Assembly: GCA_032622095.1 (NCBI GenBank)
Contig: CP136064.1
Coordinates: 180,518,011 to 180,582,010, forward strand
DNA: 64,000 bases
DNA from: Siphonodentalium dalli
Lineage: Eukaryota; Mollusca; Scaphopoda; Gadilida; Siphonodentaliidae
Direction: 5' to 3'
The position numbers were made by a program, and so were the translations under genes. A model generated the notes under the pieces. It had not been told where the DNA came from, made no database searches, and saw only the letters and a program-made list of their open reading frames with translations. This document shows, one piece after another, positions 1 to 11,699 of this stretch. Every line of letters starts with the position of its first letter. Positions within the stretch are counted from its first letter, which is position 1.

Positions 1-29
1 TATGCACGGCTGTTGCCTTCATCGTTCAG

Positions 30-482
30 GACAGGGACAGCTTGAACGAGCCAACGATAACCAGCTTAACTGATGCAAGTGCTACCTGTTTCAAAATGTA
101 CGAGGACAAAAACATGAAAGCGTGCTGGAAAGACATACTAAACCAGACGCAGTCATGCTCAATTTTATGGGAAAGTTTGAAAGAGCCGTGTAGCTTAGCA
201 TATATCAAGATGGACATTGTTGTGATTAACACTCAGTCGTATGAGCACATGATGAAGCTCTGCGGACAAGACATTAGTTCTCAGTTAGAGAATGCTCTAA
301 CCTCAGTTTTGAACATTGATTCACCTTTCATGCTTGCAGCAAGCGTCGTCTACATTTTTATCTCATGCTCGCTTGTGTACATGCATCGGTGGATTCGAAG
401 GAGACGCGTTTCTCAGTTTGGCAGGCCTAACATCGAAAGTAATTCACCATCGATGACCTCTACAGACAATAACATGGTGTGA
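30..482 (+). CDS. Terminal exon of an unrecognised single-pass membrane protein (partial)
   Basis: A pyrimidine-rich tract ending in 'cttcatcgttcag' gives a plausible acceptor before base 30; the frame is also open to the window edge, so the exon could start further left. About 150 residues follow to a TGA at 480-482. The part before the membrane segment has about six spaced cysteines (in CFKMY, ACWKD, QSCSI, EPCSL, KLCGQ) and an N-Q-T sequon, suggesting a disulphide-bonded outer domain. One hydrophobic stretch (FMLAASVVYIFISCSLVYM) is followed by the stop-transfer cluster RWIRRRR and a short Ser/Asn-rich tail, as in a type I membrane protein. The cysteine-rich ectodomain plus short tail recalls small accessory receptors, but I recognise no family. 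The start of the gene lies outside the window. Confidence 0.5.
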   Translation, partial: DRDSLNEPTITSLTDASATCFKMYEDKNMKACWKDILNQTQSCSILWESLKEPCSLAYIKMDIVVINTQSYEHMMKLCGQDISSQLENALTSVLNIDSPFMLAASVVYIFISCSLVYMHRWIRRRRVSQFGRPNIESNSPSMTSTDNNMV

Positions 483-675
483 AGCAGTCCTCATAATTGG
501 CTATGGCAATCAGTAATACCGAAGCCATTTGCTGAAGCCGACTGGGCCATGGCAAATGATTACCGTAGCAGATTGCCGAAGCCAAACAATCTGAGGGCTG
601 GTGAAGCAGAATATTCTATATGACAGTTATGTCAGGTAGCAGTACACAATTTCCGGACATTTTGGCCATCTTGGG

Positions 676-1136
676 AGTGGGATACAAGTCTGAGTTTAGT
701 GTGTCTGACATTTTCAGAATGACATCCCCACAGGGTGAATTTAGTGACACTACTCTGCACAGCAGGTTAGCATCACCAAATTCACCCTCTGGGGACCTAA
801 TTCTGCTTAGGCCTTATCTTCTAGGAAATATCTGTAGTCTCAAATTAACATTGTTTTTAGTATACTTTCCCTTCTGGGAAATTTCTATATCCCATAATTT
901 GCAGAAGATAAATTGCATAATCGACGTGACTAATGGGTGAACATCACCAACTTCAACTTGGGAACTTCAATCTGATCCTCTGTCTCCCATAGTGGTTTAG
1001 GACTAAGCAGAATGAGGTCCCCAAAGGGTGAATTTAGTGATGCTAGCCCACTATGCAGGATACCGTCACTAAATTAACCCTCTGTGGACCTCATTCTGCA
1101 AATGTCAGACACACCAAACTCAGGCTTGGTGGAATA
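676..1136. repeat. Foldback element, family F1, copy 1
   Basis: The outer arms are inverted copies: 'gtctgagtttagtgtgtc' near 688 and its complement form 'cagacacaccaaactcag' near 1105. Inside each end lies a secondary hairpin built from 'gaggtccccagagggtg' and 'caccctctggggacctc' with a loop of about 15-20 bases. A further nested pair 'gtgatgttcaccc' / 'cccattagtcac'-like sits in the middle. No transposase is encoded; the open frame across it is a by-product of the repeat. No target duplication was recognised. Confidence 0.75.
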
Positions 1137-2037
1137 CTGTACGTCCAAGCCTTGAAATATTTAGCAATTCTCAGCTATTACAGAATGTCGTCATTACAGG
1201 TTGATTATGATTTCAAACTGTCAGTTCATATCTGTCAACAAATTGTCCCTGTAAATACCCAAGTGTAAGCATTCTTCAAAGAAACTTAACTCAATCAATC
1301 CTGTATATTCCAAAACTGATTCATTGATAAATTCAATTGCATTAAGCATATAATAAAGCCTACGTACATGTAATAATGTACATTGTTATTTTCATATGAC
1401 TTCAGATCACTGAACTAATCTTAAGTGTTTCCACAGATTACTGGTTGGCTTTTCTGTGATTTATCATGAAATAACTTAGGGTAACATCAAATAACAATGG
1501 TAGGTAAGAAGCAGTATACTATCTTATATAATACAGTGTGATTTAGATTGTCCAATTTAATCAAAATAAACTGATTAATGAGTCACTGAAATGTGATTTG
1601 ACCGTTAAGGCTGCGCATGGGAAAAAAGTTTTCATAAAAGATATCCCAATAAAACAAAATTGAGAGGACTAAAAATAGGGTCGGGAGGGGATGTAAATCA
1701 AATAATATTTTTATATTGGTCTAACAGAGTTATTTTTATTCTAAAATGAAAAATGATGCATTGGGCATGCATCATGTTTTCATTTTACAAAAAATGGTTG
1801 GAGGAAATAACTGTCTGTATTTTGGTTTGTTCGTACCATTAGCCCATTCCTCTATTTTGCATACACAAAACACCTGATTATAATAATTTGTTTTAACTAA
1901 AATAGACCATTTTCACCCCCAAAGCAGACCACAATGTCAGCAAATAAGCATGTTATAAGGCTATAACAGAACTGAGAAATATTTGAAACAGAAAAGGTCT
2001 TGCAACTAAACAGACTACACTGGCTATTATGTCCCCC
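1137..2037. other. No gene or recognised element
   Basis: AT-rich sequence with stops in all frames. I see no splice-bounded exon and no repeat shared with the rest of the window. Confidence 0.5.
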
Positions 2038-2462
2038 AGATCAAGCCTGAGTTTATAGTATGCCTGTCATTTGCAGAATGAGGTCCCCAGAGGGTGAATT
2101 GAGTGATGCTATCATGCACAGCAGGCTAGCATCACCAAATTCACCCTCTGGGGACCTTATTCTGCATGGCCTCTTCTGCTATGGGAGACATAGACTCAGA
2201 TTGAAGTTCCCAAATGGTGAATATTGTGATGTACACCCATTGGGAACCTTGATTATGCAATGTGCCGTCTGCCAATTTGGGGATATAGAGAAACTAAACT
2301 AAAATAGAAATATAATCTATGTGAAGAAGTTTCTATAGAAATTCATAAAGAAACTTTCCAGAGAAGATGAGGCAGAAGCAGAATATGCAGGATAGCGTCA
2401 CTAAACTCATCCTCTGCGGACTGCATTCTGCAAATGAGAGGCACCTTATTCTCAGGCCTCCT
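2038..2462. repeat. Foldback element, family F1, copy 2
   Basis: The left end reads 'caagcctgagtttatagt' and 'tgcagaatgaggtcccc'; the right end carries the degenerate complement 'gcattctgcaaatgagagg' then 'ctcaggcctcc'. The interior hairpin 'ttcccaaatggtgaatat' ... 'cccattgggaacctt' is shared with copy 3. The 80-codon frame over it is repeat-derived. Confidence 0.75.
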
Positions 2463-3065
2463 ACAACCCTAGAAATTGTGTACAGCTACCTCAAAGTCTT
2501 TAATCTATGCAAAGATTACTGAGTTATTGTAAATCATTATATATTGTGTATTTTACAATGCTGATGTGTATTTCGATTATCACAATTAACGTAATAAGGA
2601 ACGCAGGGCGCACTATAAGCTAAACATATGATTTTGTGATGTACCCATATAATAATTGTGAGATATTGAAATTTCAAAATCAGAGCATTTTTATTTATTT
2701 CGATCATCTTCCAGTTAGACAATTAGTAAAAAATTGGATCTAAGAAGATAGTTTCGACTTCAAAGAAATAATAAATCTGATTCTGTGACGTCACCAATTA
2801 TATAGATAAACCGAACCAATCTTGCAATCAGAGCGATTTAGAAGAGTCTTTTTTGTGTCAACTTCAGGTTGAATCATCTCTGGAGTGATAGCGGATGAGG
2901 AGAGACAACAAAAAAAGGATCTGTTTTGAGTTGCCACTTTCAAGAATTCAACTATCGCGATTATAATTGTGTTATTCATGGAAATTTTCCATTTTAATTG
3001 TAAGAGATGGGAATGTGTATCTATATAATATGTGAACTAATTTTGATAATAACTTCAATACACTG

Positions 3066-3413
3066 GAAAGTCATTAGCCGAGAGGTAGCGTACTGGTCTC
3101 TCGCGCTGGCGGACCAAGTTTGTCAGGCTGAAAAGTCTCATTCAAGATTACTGAATAAAGATCCGATTGAAAAATGCTGACTCCCCCCCCCCCCATTACA
3201 AAATTTGTCCAGGTATATTGTCATGGGTGCAGTCCGATCGGGTGCGGACAATAATGGCTGACCCGTGTACACACCTCAGTGTAAGAACGCTACTGGAGTG
3301 ACCACAGGGTTATAAAGTTACTCGCCTGTGGTAGCACCTGGACCAGTGCGCCTATAACCAGAATTGGTTCCTGCACTGAAATATCTACAGATACATGTAC
3401 AGATACAGATAGT
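3066..3413 (+). mobile_element. tRNA-derived SINE candidate
   Basis: TAGCCGAGAGG at 3075-3085 fits the RNA polymerase III A-box consensus. A weaker B-box-like stretch follows about 30 bases later (near 3111). The body runs through a C tract (about 3182-3194) to a short tandem tail of 'acagatacagata' type. The last 58 bases ('ccagaattggttcctgcac' onward) recur at 28999-29055, as expected for a SINE family sharing a 3' end with a LINE partner. The poor B box makes this an old or atypical copy. Confidence 0.45.
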
Positions 3414-3659
3414 ATTAAAGGTGAATAACTCTAACATTTTACTGAATCCATAGCATTAACCTTTTCTATACTACTACATTGATGAGTAGTTATCCCTCAG
3501 GAAATGTTCAGATTAGTAAGTTCAACAAACACCATAGAACATTTCCCATCAATGAATAATAATCCTTTTGCACTTTTTATTTTCTGTCTTCTGCTCATAT
3601 TTTCTGAACATCCCTCAAAATAGTTAATAGATGATTCCGATGTATACTTTTATGGAGAA

Positions 3660-4088
3660 TCCATCAGGCCTGAGTTTAGTGTGCCTGTCATTTGCAGAAT
3701 GAGGTCTCCAGAGGGTGAATTTAGTGATGCTATCGCACATAGCTGGCTAGCATCACTAAATTCACCCTCTGGGGACCTCATTCTGCTTAGGTCTCATCTT
3801 ATCTGGAAAGATTCTTTATAATCAAATTTCTCTAGAACTTCTTTGCAAAGATTCTATTTCTTTTTTAGTTTAGTTTCTCTATATCCCCAAATTGGCAGAC
3901 GACAAATAGAATAATCGAGGTTCCCAATGGATGTATCACAATATTCACCATTTGGGAACTTCAACAATCTGAGTCTATGTCTCCCATAGCAGCTGAGGCC
4001 ACTATGCGGGATAGCATCACTAAATTCACCCTCTTGGGATCTCATTCTGCAAATGCCAGGCACACTAAACTCAGACTTGGAATCCATT
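3660..4088. repeat. Foldback element, family F1, copy 3 (cleanest)
   Basis: The outer arms pair near-perfectly: 'ggcctgagtttagtgtgcc' at the left and 'aggcacactaaactcagac' at the right. The left sub-end is itself a near-perfect hairpin (about 3696-3788): a 39-base arm beginning 'gcagaatgaggtctcc', a roughly 15-base loop, and its complement ending 'ggacctcattctgc'. The right half repeats this in inverted order. It is the best reference for the family. Confidence 0.8.
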
Positions 4089-4947
4089 AGAATAGAGAGG
4101 GTTGAGCAGCATAAAAGGCAAGTAACTCTAACATTTCACTGGATCATGGAAAGATAGCATAAGAAAGGAATGACACTTTTTAACATTTTTACTGTCCAAA
4201 TGGGAATAAGATATCAGACAAAATACGAAGGGGAAGCAAGCATACCGGTATATGTTTGACTATGTATTTACATGTATGGCTATACGCTTATTTTATATTG
4301 TTTATTCACAATTTTTCCACATAAATTTGCTATATTTTATCCATAATTTGTTGTTTCTACAAGAATTAAAACTTCATTAAATTCCATTTGTTAATTTCTT
4401 CATAATTTATGCATGAAGTTCACCTCAGGACACTTGCATTAGTAGAAAAACAAATCTGTCCCCTTCTACTAGAAATCAGGTAAATTATGTACTAATTACA
4501 TCAACATGTATTTATGTTATGACAATTCAATTAAAGATATGGGTGGCCTTCTATGACTTGAATGTGTGAATGGCTGAGGTAAAAATAGATCGCATTTCAG
4601 TATTTCAAAGATCTTAAGCATGAAACTTTGTCAACTAAAACATGTGCCACCAGTTTCCAATTCCACGTTGTGAATGCCCATGTTTCTAAATATAAACAAG
4701 TTATGTAGTGACATAATTTTAAAGTTTGTTGAAAAGTGTTACTGCAACCCATAGTGAAATAGATTTAATTATGTCATAGATTCACATAATTTTCAAGAAT
4801 TAGAACAGTGTGTTATTAATATTATTATTGATGTCCTGCTTGAAGTAAAATTATTAAAACAAGTTATGGGCACAGGGCACCTTATCAACAGTTCTGCAAA
4901 TGCGCATAAAAAAGTCTAAACATGATGAATATTCTCATAAAGGTGTA
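4089..4947. other. No gene or recognised element
   Basis: AT-rich intergenic sequence with no long reading frame, no clear splice-bounded exon and no shared repeat that I could see. Confidence 0.5.
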
Positions 4948-5070
4948 TATTTAAAGATACGGAAGGCCTTCGCGGTGGGTTGTTAAATTAGTCACATCCA
5001 TCATAAACATAAGGAATATTATATAATAGACAGATTCTGTTCTTATACCAATCATAAATATCGCGTACAC
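4948..5070. repeat. Dispersed repeat, partner at 39405-39535
   Basis: Both loci share 'atttaaagatacgg', 'gacagattctgttcttata' or a close variant, and 'taccaatcataaatat' in the same order and spacing with moderate divergence. Neither encodes anything. Type unknown. Confidence 0.55.
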
Positions 5071-5895
5071 TGCATGTTATTGTCTCGTTTGTGCGCTTTG
5101 TTATGTAAATAAACATCAAAAACGTTACAGAACCATTTGTTTACAGACAAACACTCAGATCTACGATCTGTCAAATGAAAATGTTCCGTTGAGCTTTGGA
5201 AGGCGAAGATCAAATTATTGGCGCCATCAACAATCACATTCAAATCACAACAAATTTAATTTTAATCGACCCATTCTACCTGCTGTTTGTTCAAAATCCA
5301 GCTAATCCACATTACTTCATGATTGGGAAATGATCAGACAGAAAACATGGACATAATATAATTGTTCATGCAAAGAGATGAATATTCTCCTAACCTATGG
5401 TAATTATGTCACACACCAAATAAGAATTTTACTATGATAGTATTGTGAGTTGTAAGTTGTAGACGCACCAAATTAGGGGTTTTACAACTGACGTAGAATA
5501 CACACAAATCTAAATAATGAAATGACACAATATATATTATAAACAATTCATCATTCTTCTTGCGAGAAACTAAACAAGAATCGACCTGAATTTTCTCCGA
5601 CACAAAGTGTGTTTTGTGAATAATATCGCTTCCATATCATCATTATGCTATACTGTTAGTATATTCTTGAGGAAATAATCATAATTTGATAAATGTTATT
5701 TCTACATTATAACCTACAACAAAGGCTGCCCGTCCCTTTTAGAAATGAATGTAGTTTGAGTATGTTTTATTGAAGGGTATATAGCACTGTGGCCATTGGG
5801 CACATTGTGGGAAGCGTAAATCGGTTCACACTAAATGTGCTCCAATGGCCACAACGATATAGCCCTGAATCAAATACACACAAATTGCATTCATA

Positions 5896-6283
5896 TCGCC
5901 TATATATTTTGAAGACCTCTGTCTGTCTGTCTGTATGTATGTCTGTATGTATGTCATTTATACAAATCTACGATTCTCGACCGATCGGGACGAAACTTGG
6001 TACGTGTGTGTAGTTTGACCAGGCGGTCGTCAACGTCGTATTGGCGAGCCCGTGCGGCGCCCGCTTCGCGCATGCGCAGACGAGATCTCGGAAACGGGTG
6101 GAGCTATCGACTTGAAATTTGCTATGTGAATGTATCTTGCCCCGGATACAAATTTTATCGGGTCGCCGAGCCCGTGCGACGCCAGCTTCGTGCATGCGCA
6201 GACCAGATCTCGGAAACGGGCAGAGCTATCGACTTGAAATTTGGTTTTTGAATAGCCCAGACAACGTCGGGCTCATCGGCTAG
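5896..6283 (+). mobile_element. Non-autonomous Helitron-like element
   Basis: The 3' end shows the diagnostic layout: hairpin 'agcccagac-aac-gtcgggct' at 6254-6273, six spacer bases, then CTAG (6280-6283) followed by T. The proposed 5' end is TC after an A at 5895, followed by 'tatatattttgaagacc', which recurs in the 9906 copy. Helitrons insert between A and T, matching both borders. Inside are a TCTG/TATG simple repeat and two copies of a 'cgagatctcggaaacggg' / 'gctatcgacttgaaattt' unit. No Rep/helicase is present. Confidence 0.7.
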
Positions 6284-6284
6284 T

Positions 6285-7775
6285 CTTATATATTTATATA
6301 TATTTTTCATAAATACTAAGGTGATTTTTTTTTCCGGAAATCTGTCTGCAGTTTGGATCTTCTACTATGCTGCAATGTAAGTTAGCCCAATACCAGGATT
6401 CTATCTATAAATTATCAATCAATTAGTCTATGGCCGCACACTTAAAAAAACATCTAATGTTTTCGACATCTAAATCAACAAGGTCATCAGTTCGTGTTAT
6501 GGTGTGTTTTATTGGGATATGTAATGCATGACCCAGTTGGCAGTTGACCAATCACGGTCCACGGAACAGTATTTTGTGTAACGCAGACACTTCCCGAAAT
6601 TGATAGAAATTGTCACATCAAAATGCAACAAAGTATAACTTGGCATGGCATAATACGCCCATTGGTTTGTTTAAAATTGCAATTGAAACAGATATCACTG
6701 GTAAAAACTAAATGTTTACTGAGAAATGTGGACAAAAGGCCATTAAAACTGGCAATCAAGCAAACAAAACAGGAGTTATCACTAGGAAACCACAAAAAAT
6801 CAAATTTCTAAGTCAAACATGTCCGGGGGACAATTATTTGCACGGTGATGTTTGTTGAACTTATTATCAGAACATTCCCTCCAAATGATTGAATAGGAAT
6901 CCTATATGTATGTCTTCAACACCTCTATAATCAAAACAACCCTCCAAATGAAGAATGGACCATTCCAGTGTATTCTTATATAAGTGAATGGGAGAACCCA
7001 TTAATTAGTGAAGGTTTGAAGTAATAATATCTACTTACACAGATGGATATCTTGTGGCAACTGGAAATGATGAGTAATTCTTTAGTTTCTGGATTTTTCT
7101 GTACACTGAAAATCATAAAATCATAAAATATGAGAATCAACACCCCCGTGTACGTGGTATCGCCAAACCCGAGGGTATCATCAAACCAGACAATGCAGTT
7201 TTGATAAATGAACATATCTTCCCTCAGATGAAGCTATATATCTCCCAGTTAAATGGTTATATCCACTATTCAAAACATAATTTCGAAAGCAGAATGTTCC
7301 CTCAAAGAGATAGCGACAATAGCTTGCTCTCACCCCGATAAATTTAATAGAAATTCCGCCACATTTCCGATTTTATCATAAATAGTACACTTTTATACGT
7401 TAGGTAGTTCGTTTGAAAGATAATTATCAGCCATAGATGGCGGATAATGCGTGTATCAATAGAAAAAATATATGTTTAATTAACCATATAATTGTCTAGC
7501 CTGCAAAGAGGTTCCTGCGATGAGATGTCGCCAAACCAGAGCTAGGATGTCAAAGATGCGAATGATACATGTATGCTTCACATTTTGACTGTTTCTGCTT
7601 GAAAATATTCCAATTATCATTCGGACAGGCCTACTTTGATCTTGGGAACAATATGAGCGGGTCCAATTTCACATGCAACCGTGTCCTTGACCTTGCTCAT
7701 ATACGCTCATATAGGCATGTTTCTGGACTGATCGAACAATAGTTTTTTTCTTTCTCCTAAAGAAATCACTAAATA
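6285..7775. other. No gene; contains half of a dispersed repeat
   Basis: 6480-6600 shares 'tcgtgttatggtgt', 'tttattgggatat' and 'agttgaccaatcac' with 15150-15250. Around 6860-6985 are weak matches to the 'gaatggattctccc' family seen at 15590 and 22236. Otherwise nothing is recognised. Confidence 0.5.
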
Positions 7776-7804
7776 GCCCAGACGAAGTTGGGCACATCAG
7801 CTAG
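7776..7804 (+). mobile_element. Helitron-like 3' terminus, 5' end not found
   Basis: Hairpin 'gcccagac-gaa-gttgggc' (7776-7793), seven spacer bases, then CTAG at 7801-7804 followed by T. This is the same terminus as at 6283 and 10492. No TC plus 'tatatattttgaaga' start was found upstream, so the element is 5'-decayed or truncated. Confidence 0.6.
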
Positions 7805-8276
7805 TTATCTGTATAATTGTGTGGTTGTTTGTTAGTACTGTGAAGTCTCTTCTTGCCAAACTTAAAAAATTTTTGGTCTTGTAACAACCATGGGAATGCA
7901 CCTGGTGGAAATGATTTGATAAAATTTTAATCAGGACAGCCGATTTTAAATCAAATCAGAAAAATGATTTAGAATTAAGTCAATTTGAATCAATTTATGC
8001 CCTACTTTCTGTTGAAGATAACTGGATAAAAGGCACTGGGGTGAGAGATTCTGAATATTTAGTTGGAAATTTGTAGTATCCTTTTTCATAAAATTGATAA
8101 TACATCTATTGACACGTTGAGTGCCACTATGAGTTATCTCGTAGTACTTTCCATGTCATGTAACTGACAAACGGAAGCAGTGTAATAGCTCGATACACCA
8201 CGAAAACCTGCCTCAGAACATCAGAACAGTGATTTTATCAAATAAATAGTGTTGCTCCCCTTACATCGTTCAACTG

Positions 8277-8920
8277 GTATACGGACCCTGGCTCTTACGG
8301 ACCCTGGCTCATACGGACCACCGGCTGATACGGACCCTGGCTTATATGGACCCCGGCTCATATGGACCTCAATTAAAATATGCAATTTTCAAACTTATAT
8401 TTATGAATTCTAATTTAATATATAATTATGATTGTCTTATCACACATATATCAATATTGATTGGGAATTTCGGTGATGTTCTGGCTTGAAAAAACATTTA
8501 TTGAATCGTGTTGCGCAGACGACAGGAGAGGAAAACGAGGGAGACGACCGGAAAGTTGATGTCCTTGTGGATAGACTACTCGTCAATGACGATTACTGCC
8601 AGCAGACTATTGAAAGAAGCTGCCAAGCTGTACGCTCCAGTGTAAATAATGTTCGTCTGATGTAACGTTGTTCCATTTTTGTTGTGTCTCATTATATCAT
8701 CATATTTTTGTTATTTCAGTATGTATGTTGTCAGTATTTTAATTTATTTAAATAAAAATAAAAAATAAAATATTATATTTTAATTGAGGTCCGTATGAGC
8801 CAGGGTCCGTATAAGCCGAGGGTCCGTATAAGCCAGGGTCTCTATCAGCCAGAGGTCCGTATGAGCCAGGGTCCGTATGAGCCAGGGTCTGTATCAGCCA
8901 GGGTCCATATCAGCCAGGAT
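8277..8920. mobile_element. Foldback transposon with 16 bp tandem-repeat arms and 11 bp target duplication
   Basis: The left arm (8277-8368) is a run of units of type 'cggaccctggctcata'; the right arm (about 8784-8920) is the same unit inverted ('ggtccgtatgagccag'). The whole is bracketed by identical TCGTTCAACTG at 8266-8276 and 8921-8931, a target duplication of up to 11 bp. Tandem-repeat arms of this kind are known from Foldback-type elements; a 9-11 bp duplication fits Mutator-like transposases. The core holds a spliced-looking exon (8519-8665) and AT-rich sequence with several AATAAA-like signals before the right arm. Confidence 0.8.
8519..8665 (+). CDS. Candidate terminal exon inside the 8277 foldback element
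   Basis: 'gaatcgtgttgcgcag' is a plausible acceptor before 8519. A 48-codon frame follows, TTGEENEGDDRKVDVLVDRL..., ending in a TAA at 8663-8665. The composition is protein-like (acidic start, then amphipathic with Cys and Gln). About 80-120 bases downstream are multiple AATAAA-type signals. It may be the C-terminus of the element's own protein or a captured host exon. I do not recognise it. The upstream donor is unknown, and the frame is open back to about 8477, so an unspliced reading is possible. Confidence 0.35.
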   Translation, partial: TTGEENEGDDRKVDVLVDRLLVNDDYCQQTIERSCQAVRSSVNNVRLM

Positions 8921-8931
8921 TCGTTCAACTG

Positions 8932-9627
8932 AAGTGAGCACAATCAGCACATATATTTTACTCAAAATGGTCCAGTTGTGTGAGTGAATACAGCTGACAC
9001 TGTTTCCCTGAGTGACCCACCAGAGGCAGTCGTGTGTGGGAAATTAGACTGGGTTTTTGGTATTCAATTGACTGGCAATATGCACGTATGCAAACAGTCA
9101 GGGGGATGGATATTCACAATGTACAAACAGGCGAAGGCAGTTTTGAGGAATGATTACATCGTTGTGTTTCAACACATTGAAACTTTGCACACCCATCCAC
9201 ACATGTCACACAGGCCTGCCAAATCTGTTCCCCCTCACTCTTGTGTGAGTGGACGCGTCAAACTCAAGATAAGCGGATAATCCATGACGTTACGTGCGTT
9301 GATGCTACCATTATATCAGCAGTTGTTTTTGGAATACACATTATATACTGTGCGGCTCCATTTGGGGGCTAGGTATTTTATAATTTATAATTCAAGTAAA
9401 GCGGAACAATTATTCCCCAAAGCTACATTGTACCCTCTTCCAAACGTGATGGACAATGGAAAGTGTAGCAATTACTTTAGATGACATGCAGTTCATCGAA
9501 CTGTTCTAGGTACGGATAAATGGTTTTGTGTAGCATATAGGTTTATAGTAAAGGGTGACTTATTTCCAGACGGATGGATTATATGGAATCGTTACATGTA
9601 GCACACTCCTGTATGTACAGGGATTTA
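8932..9627. other. No supported gene
   Basis: Two open frames of 98 and 66 codons run on the plus strand here but show no recognised domain and no good splice or promoter context. I see nothing else. Confidence 0.4.
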
Positions 9628-9858
9628 TCAGGCTACTGCTGGTTGTTTTAATTTTGTGCTGACAATTCTTCCTACACTATTATTTTGGGCTGTACTTTGG
9701 AACTCTAGAATAGGCTTAAACAGGCTAAATATGAGATACCCTACAATGCCCGAAACAACAGAAGATGCATGCTCATAGTCATTACTAGACGAAATAAACT
9801 CATCCTCACAGGAATCAAGTTCACATGATTCCACGTTGGATTCACCGTCTGTAGCCAT
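9628..9858 (-). CDS. Small open frame with one hydrophobic segment, unrecognised
   Basis: 76 codons. An acidic start (MATDGESNVESCELDSCEDE) is followed by a hydrophobic stretch GIVGYLIFSLFKPILEF and a short basic tail ending KLKQPAVA. The start codon lies only about 50 bases from the end of the Helitron-like element. It could be a first exon, for example with a donor near 'gtaggGTATCT', or a chance frame. No family recognised. Confidence 0.22.
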   Translation of the reverse strand: MATDGESNVESCELDSCEDEFISSSNDYEHASSVVSGIVGYLIFSLFKPILEFQSTAQNNSVGRIVSTKLKQPAVA

Positions 9859-9905
9859 GCATGCTCATATAAGTAATTTGCTCCATTGTGCATCGAGCCA
9901 TAATA

Positions 9906-10492
9906 TCTATTATATATTTTGGAAGATCTGTGTGTGTCTGTGTGTCTGTCTGTGTGTTCGCGATGGACTCGAAAACGGCCAAGCCGATTTCGATGAAACT
10001 TGGTATGTGGGGATACTTTCGGCCATGGAATGGCATGGGCCTATTAATTTGCCTGTGTGACGTGACCATGACCTTGAAATTGGGTCATTTCAAGGTCGAA
10101 TGCCCGAGTATCACAGGATTTCGATGAAAATTAGTGTCTGGGGATACTTTCGTATGGGGAGTGTCGTAAGCCTATTCGTTTGCCCGTGCGATGTTACCTT
10201 GACCTTGAAATCAGGTCAAATCGCGAATATTTATGGGATTTCGACGAGTGTTTTGGACGGGTCGAGTCGTGACCCCGACCTGACCTTGACCTCCAAAATG
10301 ATCAATTCGAGGTCAAATCGGGTAAAACCGGATGGATTTCAACGGGTACTTTTGTCCGGGCAGTGTTTTGGACAGGTCAAATCATGACCCCACCTGACCT
10401 TGACCTTCAAAATGGACAATTCAAGGTCAAATCGCGCAATTCGCCGAAAGCAGAGGGGAAACAGCCCGGACGAAGTCGGGTCCACCTGCTAG
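9906..10492 (+). mobile_element. Non-autonomous Helitron-like element
   Basis: The 5' start TC after A (9905) leads into 'tattatatattttggaag' and a TG/TC simple repeat. The 3' end has the hairpin 'cccggac-gaa-gtcggg' (10465-10480), then CTAG at 10489-10492 before T. The interior is built from repeated phrases 'atttcgatgaaa', 'ggggatactttcg' and 'tgaccttgaccttgaa'. No helicase is encoded. Frames of 75-95 codons across it are by-products of the internal repeats. Confidence 0.72.
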
Positions 10493-10564
10493 TAACTATA
10501 TAACGAGCTATAACCACCACAAGGACACCCACACCTCCATAAATATGTTTACCACCAAAATAAC

Positions 10565-11699
10565 TAGAGATGCCACGATTATTGATTTTGATAATCGGTC
10601 GTCAAATCGATAATCGATTAACCGTACCTAATATTAATAACATTAGTGGAAGTATTCCGTAATATGGCCTATTGGCTGGGTGCTGGTTAACTCAATAACT
10701 GCACTGTCGCTGGTTGGTTGAGGCATCGGTTGATGTAATTTTTACGTTAATTAAGTGCATCATAAACCACTGTTAATGACTAATGAGCACAGTGTATTGT
10801 ATACCAGCACAGTTCTCGGCGATGTTATGGTTATAATATTTGTGAGTTCATTAGAACAAATGTAGCGATTAATTTCAGTTTTATGAATAGCCAAATATAC
10901 AAACAATATAAAAGTAGGAATGAACGATGGACCGCCGGCGGTTCCTGAAAAAAGGAATCAAATGTTACGGAAACTATAAGTTTCATCAAACTTCCAGAGC
11001 GTGGTTAACAATCACAAACGTGTGCCCCCACCCGCAAATTGCAGGACTCAGAACAAGCTAAGTATTTGATAAAATAGTCAGTTTCATTCAGCATTCACCA
11101 CATGATATGCGATAGCCTTTACTAGTAACGTCTAAGTATGCATTTGTACTTATGCAAACAAAGTACACTCGCAATTACATTGCGGAGAACATCACTGATT
11201 AAAATGCCGTATATATTGGTTCCCTGGTTTTAGAGAGAATGTCAATCAACTTCCCATTGGTCCAATCATATTCAAGAGCGAATGCATTCAGTTCATTGAA
11301 CACGGTGACAGTTGGCACATTTCAAAGACATAGTGCCACCTTTCAAGTATAAATATACAACGATGTCACAATGTGTTCAAATCTGCAGTGCCGCCAATTT
11401 GTAGAATATACAACGACCCGACGAGAAACCATGTCGCATCATCAAATGATCTGCCGACTGTTTGCAACATATATTAGTAGTACTCATGTTATTGGAATGT
11501 CTTTGATACGCGATCAAAAGATGTTAACACCTCGGTTATAGATTAAACTGTGTAAAAGAAACACGGTATTCAATAATACCAGGCATTTTCTGACGTCAGA
11601 AATAAATAACACAGATTAATCGACAATGGAAATGGTAATCGATTATCGGCTTTATCAACGGCCGGTTCATCGATTATATGATTAATTGTGGCACCCCTA
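10565..11699. mobile_element. Non-autonomous hAT-type element with perfect 8 bp target duplication
   Basis: AAAATAAC at 10557-10564 is repeated at 11700-11707. The termini are inverted: TAGAGATGCCACGATTA at the left and, read inwards from the right, TAGGGGTGCCACAATTA. Both continue with 'gataatcgatta'-rich sequence for about 60 bases. An 8 bp duplication with TAGGGGTG-type ends is characteristic of hAT elements. The 1135 bp interior has no transposase frame. Confidence 0.82.
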
